Source: Anaeramoeba ignava (Eukaryota > Metamonada > Anaeramoebidae). From it: DNA of 64,000 nucleotides. Under the pieces are notes generated by a model. That model made no database searches and was not told the DNA's origin. It saw only the letters and a program-made list of their open reading frames with translations. This document shows, one piece after another, positions 44,187 through 52,963 of the stretch. The DNA lies in assembly GCA_028826165.1 (NCBI GenBank), contig JAPDFW010000125.1:654001-718000 (forward strand), read 5' to 3'. The first letter of the stretch is position 1. The number at the start of each line of letters is the position of its first letter. Made by a program: the position numbers and the translations under genes.

Positions 44187-47100
44187 TTAAATCATCTCAA
44201 AATATTCCCATTTTATAAATAAATCAATTATTGATTGTTCATTCAATTGATAATAATCTTTTAAATCTTTAAATTCTGAAATTTTTTCTTTTACGATTCT
44301 TTTTTCATTAAATTCATCATGATAAAGAAAATAAATTAATTCTTGGATTGTTTGAAATGATTTCCCTGAATAATCATGAACTTGATTAGATGAATCTTGA
44401 ACATTTAATTGAAACATTCCCTTAAATAATTCACTTCTCAATATTAAAATTAATTTATGAACTTTGATCTCCTTTTGTTTATCCAAAATTATTGTGAAAT
44501 CTTTTGATGATTCTTGTTGATATAATTGATGAAAATCTTTCAATATTCCTTTCCTTCCTTTTTTTTGATTGATCCAATCTGAATTAAATCCAAGATCTTT
44601 GAAAAATTGTTCTAAATCTTGTTGTTGTTTCAAAATATCTTCAAAAATCAAAGCTCCTTTTTCTTTATCCCTTTTCGTAAGCCTAAAATAATTCTTATTT
44701 TTATCAGATTTTGCTTCAATTATTTGCATTTTTTGAATTAAATATTCAAAATCAAGAAAACCTGTGTAAAGAAAATTTAAAGCATATTGAACAATTTCTT
44801 TTGATTTTGTTTGGCAAATATTAATGAATTTTTGAATCATTTTGGGATCATTGCCAAATCGTGTTGATAATATTAAGGAATGAACATGAAATTTTGAAAA
44901 GTCATTAGACTGAATTATTAAATCCGAGAAATCATCACTTGACTTCAGTAAATTTTGCAAATCTTCATTAAGCGAGTAAACTTGACGAAAAGTTGATAAA
45001 AAATTATGTTTTATGTGGATATCTTTCAAATCAAAAATATTTGGATCATTCATTAATAAAACTATTAAAACTAATTTATCTATTCTTCTTGGAATTTCAC
45101 ATGCCATTAAAAAAGGTGTTTTCTTTGAATGATTCTTTATGTTAATATCTGCTCCTTTGGAAATTAAATAGTCAATAATTTGAAATGACAGGAAATATTT
45201 CTGATAGAATACAAAATGGAGAGCAGTCTCTTCATCCTTGGTTCTTGCATTAATATCAACTCCTTTTTCAACAAGAAGCTTGATAATTGGGAGTGATTTG
45301 GAAAATTGACAAGCATAATGTAAAATAGTTTCATTTTTAATTGTTTTTTGATTAATATCAACATTTTTTGAAAGCAGATATTCGATAATTTCAATTGAAT
45401 TATTTTGATTTTTGCAAGCATAATGTAAAAATGTCTCATTCTCGTTTGTTTTTATGTTAAGATCAACTTTTTCAACAAGATATTGAATGAGTTTAAGTGA
45501 TTTGGAAAATTGACAAGCATAATGTAAAATAGTTTCATTTTTAATTGTTTTTTGATTAATATCAACATTTTTTGAAAGCAGATATTCGATAACTTCAATT
45601 GAATTATTTTGATTTTTGCAAGCATAATGTAAAATGGTTTCATCTTTATTTGTTTTTTCATGAATATTGACATCTTTTGAAATGATATATTTGATAAAAT
45701 CCATTGAATTATATTGACAAGCAAAATGCAATACTGATTCATTATCAGATGTTTTGGAATGAACACTAACACCTTGTGAAATCAAAAAATCAATAATTTC
45801 AATTTTTGGTTGCCTTGTTTCGCATAGAAAATGTAAAAGCGTTTGGTTGTTAGTTATTTTCACGTTAACATCTGCTCCTTTATCTACTAAATATCGGATA
45901 TCCTCAATCGGAAAATTATTTTGGCAAGCAAGATATAAAATTGTGAGATTGTTTTCCGTTGTTTCATTTATATTTGCTCCTTTTTCAATCAAATATTTCA
46001 CAACTTCAAATGATTGGTTGTAAAAAGAGTAGTGCAAAGGTGTTGATTGTATAATATCAAATAGATCGTAAATAAATGTCTTGGCATTCACATTAGCACC
46101 ATTCTCAACCAATAATTTGATAAGTTCAAATGAATCTTTTTTCTGACAAACGAAATGCAAAGCTGTTTCATTGTCGGTATTCTCAATATTTACATCGATC
46201 CCCTTTTCAATCAAGTATTTTATAACTTCGAATTGCTCTTTTGTTTTCTGTTTGCGACAAAGTATATGCAGTAGTGTTTCGTTTTGATTTGCTCTCGAAT
46301 TAATATCAACACCTTTTTCAACAAAATACTTAATAATTTCAAGTGGATTCTCTTCGTGGCAAGCATAATGTAAAATTGTTTCATTTTGATTCGTCTTTTG
46401 ATGGATATTTACACCTTTTTCAACAAGATATTGCATAACCTGAATTGATTTTTGTTGATTTCTACAAGCATAATGCAAAATTGTTTCATTACGATTGGTT
46501 TTTGAATTAATATCAGCTCCTTTCTCAATTATATATTTAATAATATCAAGTGAATTATATTCGCAAGCATAATGTAAAATTGTTTCATTATAACTTGTTT
46601 TTGCATTAATATCAACTCCTTTCTCAATTAAATACTTAATAACTTCAAGTGAATTACATTTGCAAGCATAATGTAAAATTGTTTCATTATAACTTGTTTT
46701 TGCATTAATATCAACTCCTTTTTCAATTAAATATTTAATAACTTCAGGTGAATTCGTTTCATTTTTACAAGCATAATGCAAAATTGTTTCATTTTGATGT
46801 GTTTTTGCATTAATATCAGCATCATGCTTAAGGAGAATGTTAATGAAATCAAATTTGTTATTTGCTTTCCAATGGCTCATCATATAATGCAACGGTGTTA
46901 TTCCTTGATTATCTCTTTCATTAATATCAACACCGTTTTCAATCAAAAAAGTAATTGTTTTCATTTCGAAATTTTTTTTTATCGCAATATGTAAAAGATT
47001 TTTTCCAAAATTATCAACCAAATTTGGGTTTATTCCTTTTGTTATCAAAAATTCGAGAACTTCAAAAGATATTCGTTCAATTTTTTCGAAATTGAATTTA

Positions 47101-47195
47101 ATTTTGTCTTTTTTTAGTAAATCAATTTCGGAAAAATTTTCAATATTTTTTAGATATTCAATATCATTTTTTTCAATAATCTCAAACAAATCCAT
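44187..47195 (-). CDS. Ankyrin-repeat double-BTB protein, copy A
   Basis: 1002 aa, single exon. About 19 ankyrin repeats cover roughly residues 40-700, built on N-x-x-T-x-x-N-E-T-I-L-H-Y-A-C, then EVIKYLIEKGVDI. Two repeats are doubled at DNA level (204-bp period, about 45308-45715). A weak BTB follows (FSDLIIQS, FHVHSLIL), then a second BTB (KDFTIILDKQKEIKVHKLI, RSELFKGMF, ending DYYQLNEQSIIDLF). The C-terminal BTB resembles that of the RCC1-BTB genes (RSELYRGMF, DYFQLNQTNPNLFDL), so two families share an output module with different sensors. Its stop lies 13 bp from the SF1 stop. Probably a Cullin-3 adaptor by analogy; this is inference. Confidence 0.9.
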   Translation of the reverse strand: MDLFEIIEKNDIEYLKNIENFSEIDLLKKDKIKFNFEKIERISFEVLEFLITKGINPNLVDNFGKNLLHIAIKKNFEMKTITFLIENGVDINERDNQGITPLHYMMSHWKANNKFDFINILLKHDADINAKTHQNETILHYACKNETNSPEVIKYLIEKGVDINAKTSYNETILHYACKCNSLEVIKYLIEKGVDINAKTSYNETILHYACEYNSLDIIKYIIEKGADINSKTNRNETILHYACRNQQKSIQVMQYLVEKGVNIHQKTNQNETILHYACHEENPLEIIKYFVEKGVDINSRANQNETLLHILCRKQKTKEQFEVIKYLIEKGIDVNIENTDNETALHFVCQKKDSFELIKLLVENGANVNAKTFIYDLFDIIQSTPLHYSFYNQSFEVVKYLIEKGANINETTENNLTILYLACQNNFPIEDIRYLVDKGADVNVKITNNQTLLHFLCETRQPKIEIIDFLISQGVSVHSKTSDNESVLHFACQYNSMDFIKYIISKDVNIHEKTNKDETILHYACKNQNNSIEVIEYLLSKNVDINQKTIKNETILHYACQFSKSLKLIQYLVEKVDLNIKTNENETFLHYACKNQNNSIEIIEYLLSKNVDINQKTIKNETILHYACQFSKSLPIIKLLVEKGVDINARTKDEETALHFVFYQKYFLSFQIIDYLISKGADINIKNHSKKTPFLMACEIPRRIDKLVLIVLLMNDPNIFDLKDIHIKHNFLSTFRQVYSLNEDLQNLLKSSDDFSDLIIQSNDFSKFHVHSLILSTRFGNDPKMIQKFINICQTKSKEIVQYALNFLYTGFLDFEYLIQKMQIIEAKSDKNKNYFRLTKRDKEKGALIFEDILKQQQDLEQFFKDLGFNSDWINQKKGRKGILKDFHQLYQQESSKDFTIILDKQKEIKVHKLILILRSELFKGMFQLNVQDSSNQVHDYSGKSFQTIQELIYFLYHDEFNEKRIVKEKISEFKDLKDYYQLNEQSIIDLFIKWEYFEMI
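45308..45715 (-). repeat. Recent 204-bp internal duplication of two ankyrin repeats
   Basis: The segment encoding VEIxEYLLSKNVDINQK and HYACQFSKSL occurs twice with a 204-bp offset (68 codons, two repeats) and only scattered differences, for example GACAAGCATAATGTAAAATA at 45308 and 45512. Confidence 0.8.
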
Positions 47196-47235
47196 TTTAT
47201 TTTGAAAAGAAAAAAATGAAAAATGAAAAAATTAA
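47196..47235 (-). promoter_or_regulatory. Start-proximal T-rich element of ankyrin-BTB copy A
   Basis: On the gene strand: TTTTTTCATTTTTCATTTT, then CTTTTCAAAATAAA before ATG. It shows that the element is not restricted to RCC1-BTB genes. Confidence 0.55.
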
Positions 47236-47239
47236 TTTG

Positions 47240-47317
47240 ATTTTAATTAATAAATCAAATAAATTTGGATTTGTTTGATTTAATTGAAAATAATCAATTT
47301 TTATTAATAATTTCTTT
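47240..47317 (-). pseudogene. Truncated RCC1-BTB 3' end remnant downstream of copy 12
   Basis: Reading away from the copy 12 stop, the DNA again encodes DYFQLNQTNPNLFDLLI, the normal family C-terminus, but out of any complete gene and after a small deletion. It is a duplicated tail fragment. Confidence 0.75.
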
Positions 47318-49084
47318 TTAGAAAATTAAACATTTTTCTTTCTTTTTTTGATTATTAAATTTGTTAATTAATAAATCAAATAAATTTGGATTTGTTTGAT
47401 TTAATTGAAAATAATCAATTGCTCTTACAATTTCATTAATGATTTCTTGTGTAATTTGAATTTCTTCTTTAATTTGATTTGAATAAATCCAATATTCAAA
47501 TATTTGAAATGATTTATTACTTAATTCACTATAATCTGTAACTTTATTAGATTTATCTTCAGTTACAGATAAAAACATTCCTCGATATAATTCACTTCTC
47601 ATTATTAATATTAATTTTGGAAATTTATATTGTTTTTCTTTTCTTTCAATTATAAAATCATTTTCATTTTCATTTAAATAAATTCTTTTAATTGTTTCTT
47701 CAATTTTTTCATTTGAATTTATAATTTCTTTAATTTCTGAATATAATTTTTGATTTATTATTCTGTTTGAATAAATCATTTCAAATATTTGATTTGATTC
47801 TTTAATTGATTTATTTGAAATAATTTCTTGAAGATTTTCAATTTGATTTTCATTTTGATTTAATCTATATTTCAATATTAATTTATGAGCTTCAATTCTT
47901 TCTTCATTTTCTGTTTTAAATGAAATATCACAAAATTCTTTTCTTCTAAATAATTTTATCAAATCTTCTTCAAGATTGGAAAAAGGAGGAGAATAATAAA
48001 GAAATGAATTGTAATTTCCACAATAAACATGATAATTGGAAATAGATTCATTAAATCTTAATTTAGGAAGTTCAATTTGGATTGGAATTAATTGCTTCTC
48101 TGTATCTCCAATTCCTAATTCACCAGAATCATTATTTCCAAATCCGATCAATTTCCCTTTTGTTGTTAAAATCAAAGTATGAAAAGATCCAACAGAAATA
48201 TCAAGAATATCATCATCATTTTCAAATAAAGATGATTTGATTTCAGTAAATTCATAAGTATCTTCTTTTTTGCCAAGTCCATTGAAAAGGTATCTTCCAC
48301 ATGAATAAAGTTTTCTTTTTGGATTTTCATTTTCATTTTCAATCAACATTATTGAATGACAATATCCACATTGAATATCAATTATTTTACCTTTTGGAAT
48401 ATTTTGGATTTTGGTTAATTTTTGGATTTTTGTTTCTTTTATTGATTCTCTTAATCCAAGTTGACTATATTGATTATTTCCGCATCCAAATAATTCTTGA
48501 TTTGAATTTAAAAGAAAAACATGATTTGAAGTATCTCCTGAAAATATTTTAGAAACATTTTTCATCATTAAAATTGGTTTTTCTGTTTTTTCAAGTGTTT
48601 TAGAATCAAAACCAAGTTGACCATATTCATTAGAACCAATTCCATAAGCATTTTGATTTGAAGTTAATAAGTAAATTGAACTATCTCCAGAAACAATATC
48701 TTGAATTATTCTATCATTTGTATCTTCAATTAATGATGAAATATTGATAAATTCTTTTGGATTATTTGGATTAATATAATATCCTTTGGCAAATACATTT
48801 CCTTCTATTGTTAAAATAGCTTCATTTTGATTACCAACAGTTACTTTTTGAATATTTTCTTCAATTTGGATTTTTTGTGGATTTCGTTTTGAAAATGGTA
48901 AATATTCTATTACTTTTCTATTTTCAAAAAGGAAAATTGTTGAAAAAAAACTTGATGAAATTTGTTTAATTTGTTTTTCATTTTCATTTTCAAATTTAAA
49001 TTGAATTGGTTTTTTTATTATATTTGGTTTGTTTTTGAAAATATTTAGATATTGATTATCACCAAAAAATATAATTTCATTCAT
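47318..49084 (-). CDS. RCC1-propeller double-BTB protein, copy 12, CaaX tail CLIF
   Basis: 588 aa, first copy of the minus-strand arm. Blade residues: SGDSSIYLL, GSNEYGQLGF, GDTSNHVFLL, GCGNNQYSQLG, CGYCHS, VGSFHT, CGNYNSF. BTB1 has TENEERIEAHK where other copies have TENGEIIEAHK. The otherwise standard end NKFNNQ runs straight into KKKEKCLIF, so the basic-CaaX tail replaces the final Asn. A short EN tract (two units) and FENRKVIEYL are further differences. A C-terminal remnant lies directly downstream. Confidence 0.9.
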   Translation of the reverse strand: MNEIIFFGDNQYLNIFKNKPNIIKKPIQFKFENENEKQIKQISSSFFSTIFLFENRKVIEYLPFSKRNPQKIQIEENIQKVTVGNQNEAILTIEGNVFAKGYYINPNNPKEFINISSLIEDTNDRIIQDIVSGDSSIYLLTSNQNAYGIGSNEYGQLGFDSKTLEKTEKPILMMKNVSKIFSGDTSNHVFLLNSNQELFGCGNNQYSQLGLRESIKETKIQKLTKIQNIPKGKIIDIQCGYCHSIMLIENENENPKRKLYSCGRYLFNGLGKKEDTYEFTEIKSSLFENDDDILDISVGSFHTLILTTKGKLIGFGNNDSGELGIGDTEKQLIPIQIELPKLRFNESISNYHVYCGNYNSFLYYSPPFSNLEEDLIKLFRRKEFCDISFKTENEERIEAHKLILKYRLNQNENQIENLQEIISNKSIKESNQIFEMIYSNRIINQKLYSEIKEIINSNEKIEETIKRIYLNENENDFIIERKEKQYKFPKLILIMRSELYRGMFLSVTEDKSNKVTDYSELSNKSFQIFEYWIYSNQIKEEIQITQEIINEIVRAIDYFQLNQTNPNLFDLLINKFNNQKKKEKCLIF

Positions 49085-49132
49085 TTTTGAAAAGAAAAAA
49101 ATGAAAAATTAAAAATGAAAATAATTTTAATT

Positions 49133-49223
49133 TTGATTATTAAATTTGATAATTAATAAATCAAATAAATTTGGATTTGTTTGATTTAATTAAAAATAAT
49201 CAATTTTTATTAATAATTTCTTT
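49133..49223 (-). pseudogene. Truncated RCC1-BTB 3' end remnant downstream of copy 13
   Basis: Same arrangement as at 47240-47317: after the copy 13 stop the DNA repeats the family C-terminus, here with DYF followed by TAA where CAA is normal, then LNQTNPNLFDLLI and NNQN. Decayed fragment. Confidence 0.78.
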
Positions 49224-51041
49224 TTAGAAAATTAAACATTTTTCTTTCTTTTTTTGATTATTAAATTTGTTAATTAATAAATCAAATAAATTTGGATTTG
49301 TTTGATTTAATTGAAAATAATCAATTTTTATTTCAATTTCATTAATAATTTCTTTTGTAATTTGAATATCTTCTTTAATTTGATTTGAATAAATCCAATA
49401 TTCAAATATTTGAAATGATTTATTACTTAATTCACTATAATCTGTAACTTTATTAGATTTATCTTCAGTTACAGATAAAAACATTCCTCGATATAATTCA
49501 CTTCTCATTATTAATATTAATTTTGGAAATTTATATTGTTTTTCTTTTCTTTCAATAATAAAATCATTTTCATTTTCATTTTCATTTTCATTTAAATAAA
49601 TTCTTTTCATTGTTTCTTCTATTTTTTCATTTAAATTTATAATTTCTTTAATTTCATAATATAATTTTGGATTTATTATTTTATTTGAATAAATCATTTC
49701 AAATATTTGATTTGATTCTTTAATTGATTTTTTTGAAATAATTTCTTGAAGTTTTTCAATTTGGTTTTCATTTTCATTTTGATTTAATCTATATTTCAAT
49801 ATTAATTTATGAGCTTCGATTATTTCTCCATTTTCTGTTTTAAATGAAATATCACAAAATTCTTTTCTTTCAAATAATTTTATCAAATCTTCTTCAAGAT
49901 TGGAAAAAGGAGGAGAATAATAAAGAAATGAATTGTAATATCCACAATAAACATGATAATTGGAAATATTTTCATTAAATCTTAATTTAGGAAGTTCAAT
50001 TTGAATAGGAATTCTTTGATTTTTTGTATCTCCAATTCCTAACTCACCAGAATTATTATTCCCAAAACCTATCAATTTATTATTGGAAGTTAAAATCAAA
50101 TTATGAAAAGTTCCAACAGAAAAATCAAGAATATTATCATTATCATTTTCAAATAAAGATGATTTGATTTCAGTAAATTCATAAGTATCTTGATATTTGC
50201 CAAGTCCATTGAAAAAATATCTACCACATGAATAAAGTTTTCTTTTTGGATTTTCATTTTCATCTTCATTTTCATTTTCAATCAACATTATTGAATGACA
50301 ATATCCACATTGAATATCAATTATTTTACCTTTTGGAATATTTTGTATTTGAGTTAATTTTTGGATATATGTTTCTTCTTTTCTTGATTCTCCTAATCCA
50401 ACTTGACCAAATTCATTATTTCCACATCCAAATAATTCTTGATTTGAATTTAAAAGGAAAATACAAGTTGAAGAAAATCCTGAAAATATTTTAGAAACAT
50501 TTTTCATCATTAAAATTGGTTTTTCTGTTTTTGGAAGTGTTTCAGAATCAAAACCAAGTTGACCATATTCATTTGAACCAATTCCATAAACATTTTGATT
50601 TGAAGTTAATAAATAAATTGAACACCATGAACAAGCAATATCTTCAATTATTCTATCATTTGTATCTTCAATTAATGATGAAATATTGTTAAATTCTTTT
50701 GGATTTTTTGGATTAATATAATATCCTTTGGCAAATACATTTCCTTCTTTTGTTAAAATAGCTTCATTTCGAGAACCAACAGATACTTTTTGAATATTTT
50801 CTTCAATTTGGATTTTTCGGAGATTTCTATTTGGATTTGGATTTAAATATTCTATTGCTTTTCCATTTTCGAAAAGGAAAATTGTTGAAAATTCACCTGA
50901 TGAAATTTGTTTAATTTGTTTTTCATTTTCATTTTCATTTTCATTTTCAAATTTAAATTGAATTGGTTTTGTTATTTTTTGTGGTTTATTTTTGAAAAGT
51001 TTTGGGTATTGATTTGAACCAAAAAATAAACAATCATTCAT
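49224..51041 (-). CDS. RCC1-propeller double-BTB protein, copy 13, CaaX tail CLIF
   Basis: 605 aa, starting MNDCLFFGSNQYP. Its end (NNQKKKEKCLIF) and flanking remnant are the same as in copy 12, so the two are a tandem duplicate. The propeller has diverged: CSWCSIYLL, GFSSTCIFLL, GCGNNEFGQVG, VGTFHN, CGYYNSF. The CGYCHS motif and the RYxFNGLGK loop are still common to both. The Cys-rich CSWCS is the only one of its kind in the array. Confidence 0.9.
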   Translation of the reverse strand: MNDCLFFGSNQYPKLFKNKPQKITKPIQFKFENENENENEKQIKQISSGEFSTIFLFENGKAIEYLNPNPNRNLRKIQIEENIQKVSVGSRNEAILTKEGNVFAKGYYINPKNPKEFNNISSLIEDTNDRIIEDIACSWCSIYLLTSNQNVYGIGSNEYGQLGFDSETLPKTEKPILMMKNVSKIFSGFSSTCIFLLNSNQELFGCGNNEFGQVGLGESRKEETYIQKLTQIQNIPKGKIIDIQCGYCHSIMLIENENEDENENPKRKLYSCGRYFFNGLGKYQDTYEFTEIKSSLFENDNDNILDFSVGTFHNLILTSNNKLIGFGNNNSGELGIGDTKNQRIPIQIELPKLRFNENISNYHVYCGYYNSFLYYSPPFSNLEEDLIKLFERKEFCDISFKTENGEIIEAHKLILKYRLNQNENENQIEKLQEIISKKSIKESNQIFEMIYSNKIINPKLYYEIKEIINLNEKIEETMKRIYLNENENENENDFIIERKEKQYKFPKLILIMRSELYRGMFLSVTEDKSNKVTDYSELSNKSFQIFEYWIYSNQIKEDIQITKEIINEIEIKIDYFQLNQTNPNLFDLLINKFNNQKKKEKCLIF

Positions 51042-51083
51042 TTTTGAAAAGAAAAAAATGAAAAATTAAAAATGAAAATAATT

Positions 51084-52871
51084 TTAATTTTGATTATTAA
51101 ATTTGTTAATTAATAAATCAAATAAATTTGGATTTGTTTGATTTAATTGAAAATAATCAATTCCAGTTTTAATTTCATTAATAATTTCTTTTGTAATTTG
51201 AATTCCTTCTTTAATTTGATTTGAATAAATCCAATATTCAAATATTTGAAATGATTTATTACTTAATTCACTATAATCTGTAACTTTATTTGATTTATCT
51301 TCTGTTACGGATAAAAACATTCCTCGATATAATTCACTTCTCATTATTAATATTAATTTAGGGAATTTATATTGTTTTTCTTTTCTTTCAATTATAAAAT
51401 CATTTTCATTTTCATTTAAATAAATTCTTTTAATTGTTTCTTCAATTTTTTCATTGGAATTTATAATTTCTTTAATTTCAGAATATAATATTTGATTTAT
51501 TATTTTATTTGAATAAATCATTTCAAATATTTGATTAGATTCTTTAATTGATTTTGTTGAAATAATTTCTTTAAGTTTTTTATATTGATTTTGATTTTGA
51601 TTTAATCTATATTTCAATATTAATTTATGAGCTTCAATTATTTCTCCATTTTCTGTTTTAAATGAAATATCACAAAATTCTTTTCTTTCAAATAATTTTA
51701 TCAAATCTTCTTCAAGATTGGAAAAAGAAGGAGAATAATAAAGAAATGAATTGTAATATCCACAAGAAATATGATAATTGGAAATATCTTCATTAAGTCT
51801 TAATTTAGGAAGTTCAATTTGAATAGGAATTCTTTGATATTTTGTATCTCCAGTTCCTAATTGACCATATCTATTACTTCCAAATCCAATTAATTTCCCT
51901 TTCATTGTTAAAATCAAATTATAGTTATCACCAACAGAAAAATCAAGAATATCATCATTTTCAAATAGAGATGATTTGATTTCAGTAAATTCATTTGTAT
52001 TTTCATTTTCATTTTCATTTTTCTCAAGTCCATTATATTGATAATATCCGCATGAATAAAGTTTTCTTTTTGGATTTTCATTTTCATTTTCAATCAACAT
52101 TATTGAATGATACCATCCACATTGAATATCAATTATTTTACCTTTTGGAATATTTTGGATTTGGGTTAATTTTTGGATTTGTGTTTCTTGTTTTCTTGAT
52201 TCTCCTAATCCAAGTTGGCTATCTCTATTATTACCACATCCAAATAATTCTTGATTTGAATTTAAAAGAAAAACATGATTTGAGGAATTTCCTGAAAATA
52301 TTTTAGAAACATTTTTCATCATTAAAATTGGTTTTTCTGTTTTTTTAAGTTTTTCAGAATCAAAACCAAGTTGACCATATTCATTTGAACCAATTCCATA
52401 AGCATTTTGATTTGAAGTTAACAAATAAATTGAATTAGCACCAGAAACAATATCTTGAATTATTCTATCATTTGTATCTTCAATTAATGATGAAATATTG
52501 ATAAATTCTTTTGGATTATCTGGATTAATATCTTCTCCTTTGGCAAATACATTTCCTTCTATTGTTAAAATAGCTTCATTTTGCCAACCAACAGTTACTT
52601 TTTGAATATTTTCAATTTGGATTTTTTGAAGGTGTGGATTTGAATAATGTGAATGTTCTATTGCTTTTCCATTTTCAAAAAGGAAAATTGTTCCAAAATA
52701 ACCTGATGAAATTTGTTTAATTTGTTTTTCATTTTCATTTTCATTTTCATTTTCATTTTCATTTTCATTTTCATTTTCAAATTTAAATTGAATTGGTTTT
52801 ATTATCTTATATGTTTTATTTTTGATAGAATTTGTAAATTGATTTGAACCAAAAAATAAACAATCATTCAT
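51084..52871 (-). CDS. RCC1-propeller double-BTB protein, copy 14
   Basis: 595 aa, starting MNDCLFFGSNQFTNSIKN. Long EN tract (about eight units). Blade residues: SGANSIYLL, GNSSNHVFLL, GCGNNRDSQLG, CGWYHS, VGDNYN (where other copies have xHT), GSNRYGQLGTG. The third blade loop is lengthened by EN units (GLEKNENENENTNEF). It ends NKFNNQN, with no CaaX although its two neighbours have one. It is divergent with ankyrin-BTB copy B: 92 bp separate the two start codons (52871 and 52964). Confidence 0.9.
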   Translation of the reverse strand: MNDCLFFGSNQFTNSIKNKTYKIIKPIQFKFENENENENENENENENEKQIKQISSGYFGTIFLFENGKAIEHSHYSNPHLQKIQIENIQKVTVGWQNEAILTIEGNVFAKGEDINPDNPKEFINISSLIEDTNDRIIQDIVSGANSIYLLTSNQNAYGIGSNEYGQLGFDSEKLKKTEKPILMMKNVSKIFSGNSSNHVFLLNSNQELFGCGNNRDSQLGLGESRKQETQIQKLTQIQNIPKGKIIDIQCGWYHSIMLIENENENPKRKLYSCGYYQYNGLEKNENENENTNEFTEIKSSLFENDDILDFSVGDNYNLILTMKGKLIGFGSNRYGQLGTGDTKYQRIPIQIELPKLRLNEDISNYHISCGYYNSFLYYSPSFSNLEEDLIKLFERKEFCDISFKTENGEIIEAHKLILKYRLNQNQNQYKKLKEIISTKSIKESNQIFEMIYSNKIINQILYSEIKEIINSNEKIEETIKRIYLNENENDFIIERKEKQYKFPKLILIMRSELYRGMFLSVTEDKSNKVTDYSELSNKSFQIFEYWIYSNQIKEGIQITKEIINEIKTGIDYFQLNQTNPNLFDLLINKFNNQN

Positions 52872-52963
52872 TTTTGAAAAGAAAAAAAATGAAAAAAATG
52901 AAAAAAATGAAAAAAATGAAAAAAAAATTTGTTTTCATTTTTCAAAATTATTCAGAACAAAAA

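Noticed and set aside
52844-52963. N-terminal extension of ankyrin-BTB copy B
   Set aside because: KMKKMKK repeats come from the leader and overlap the start of copy 14; MGTSQS is the better start.
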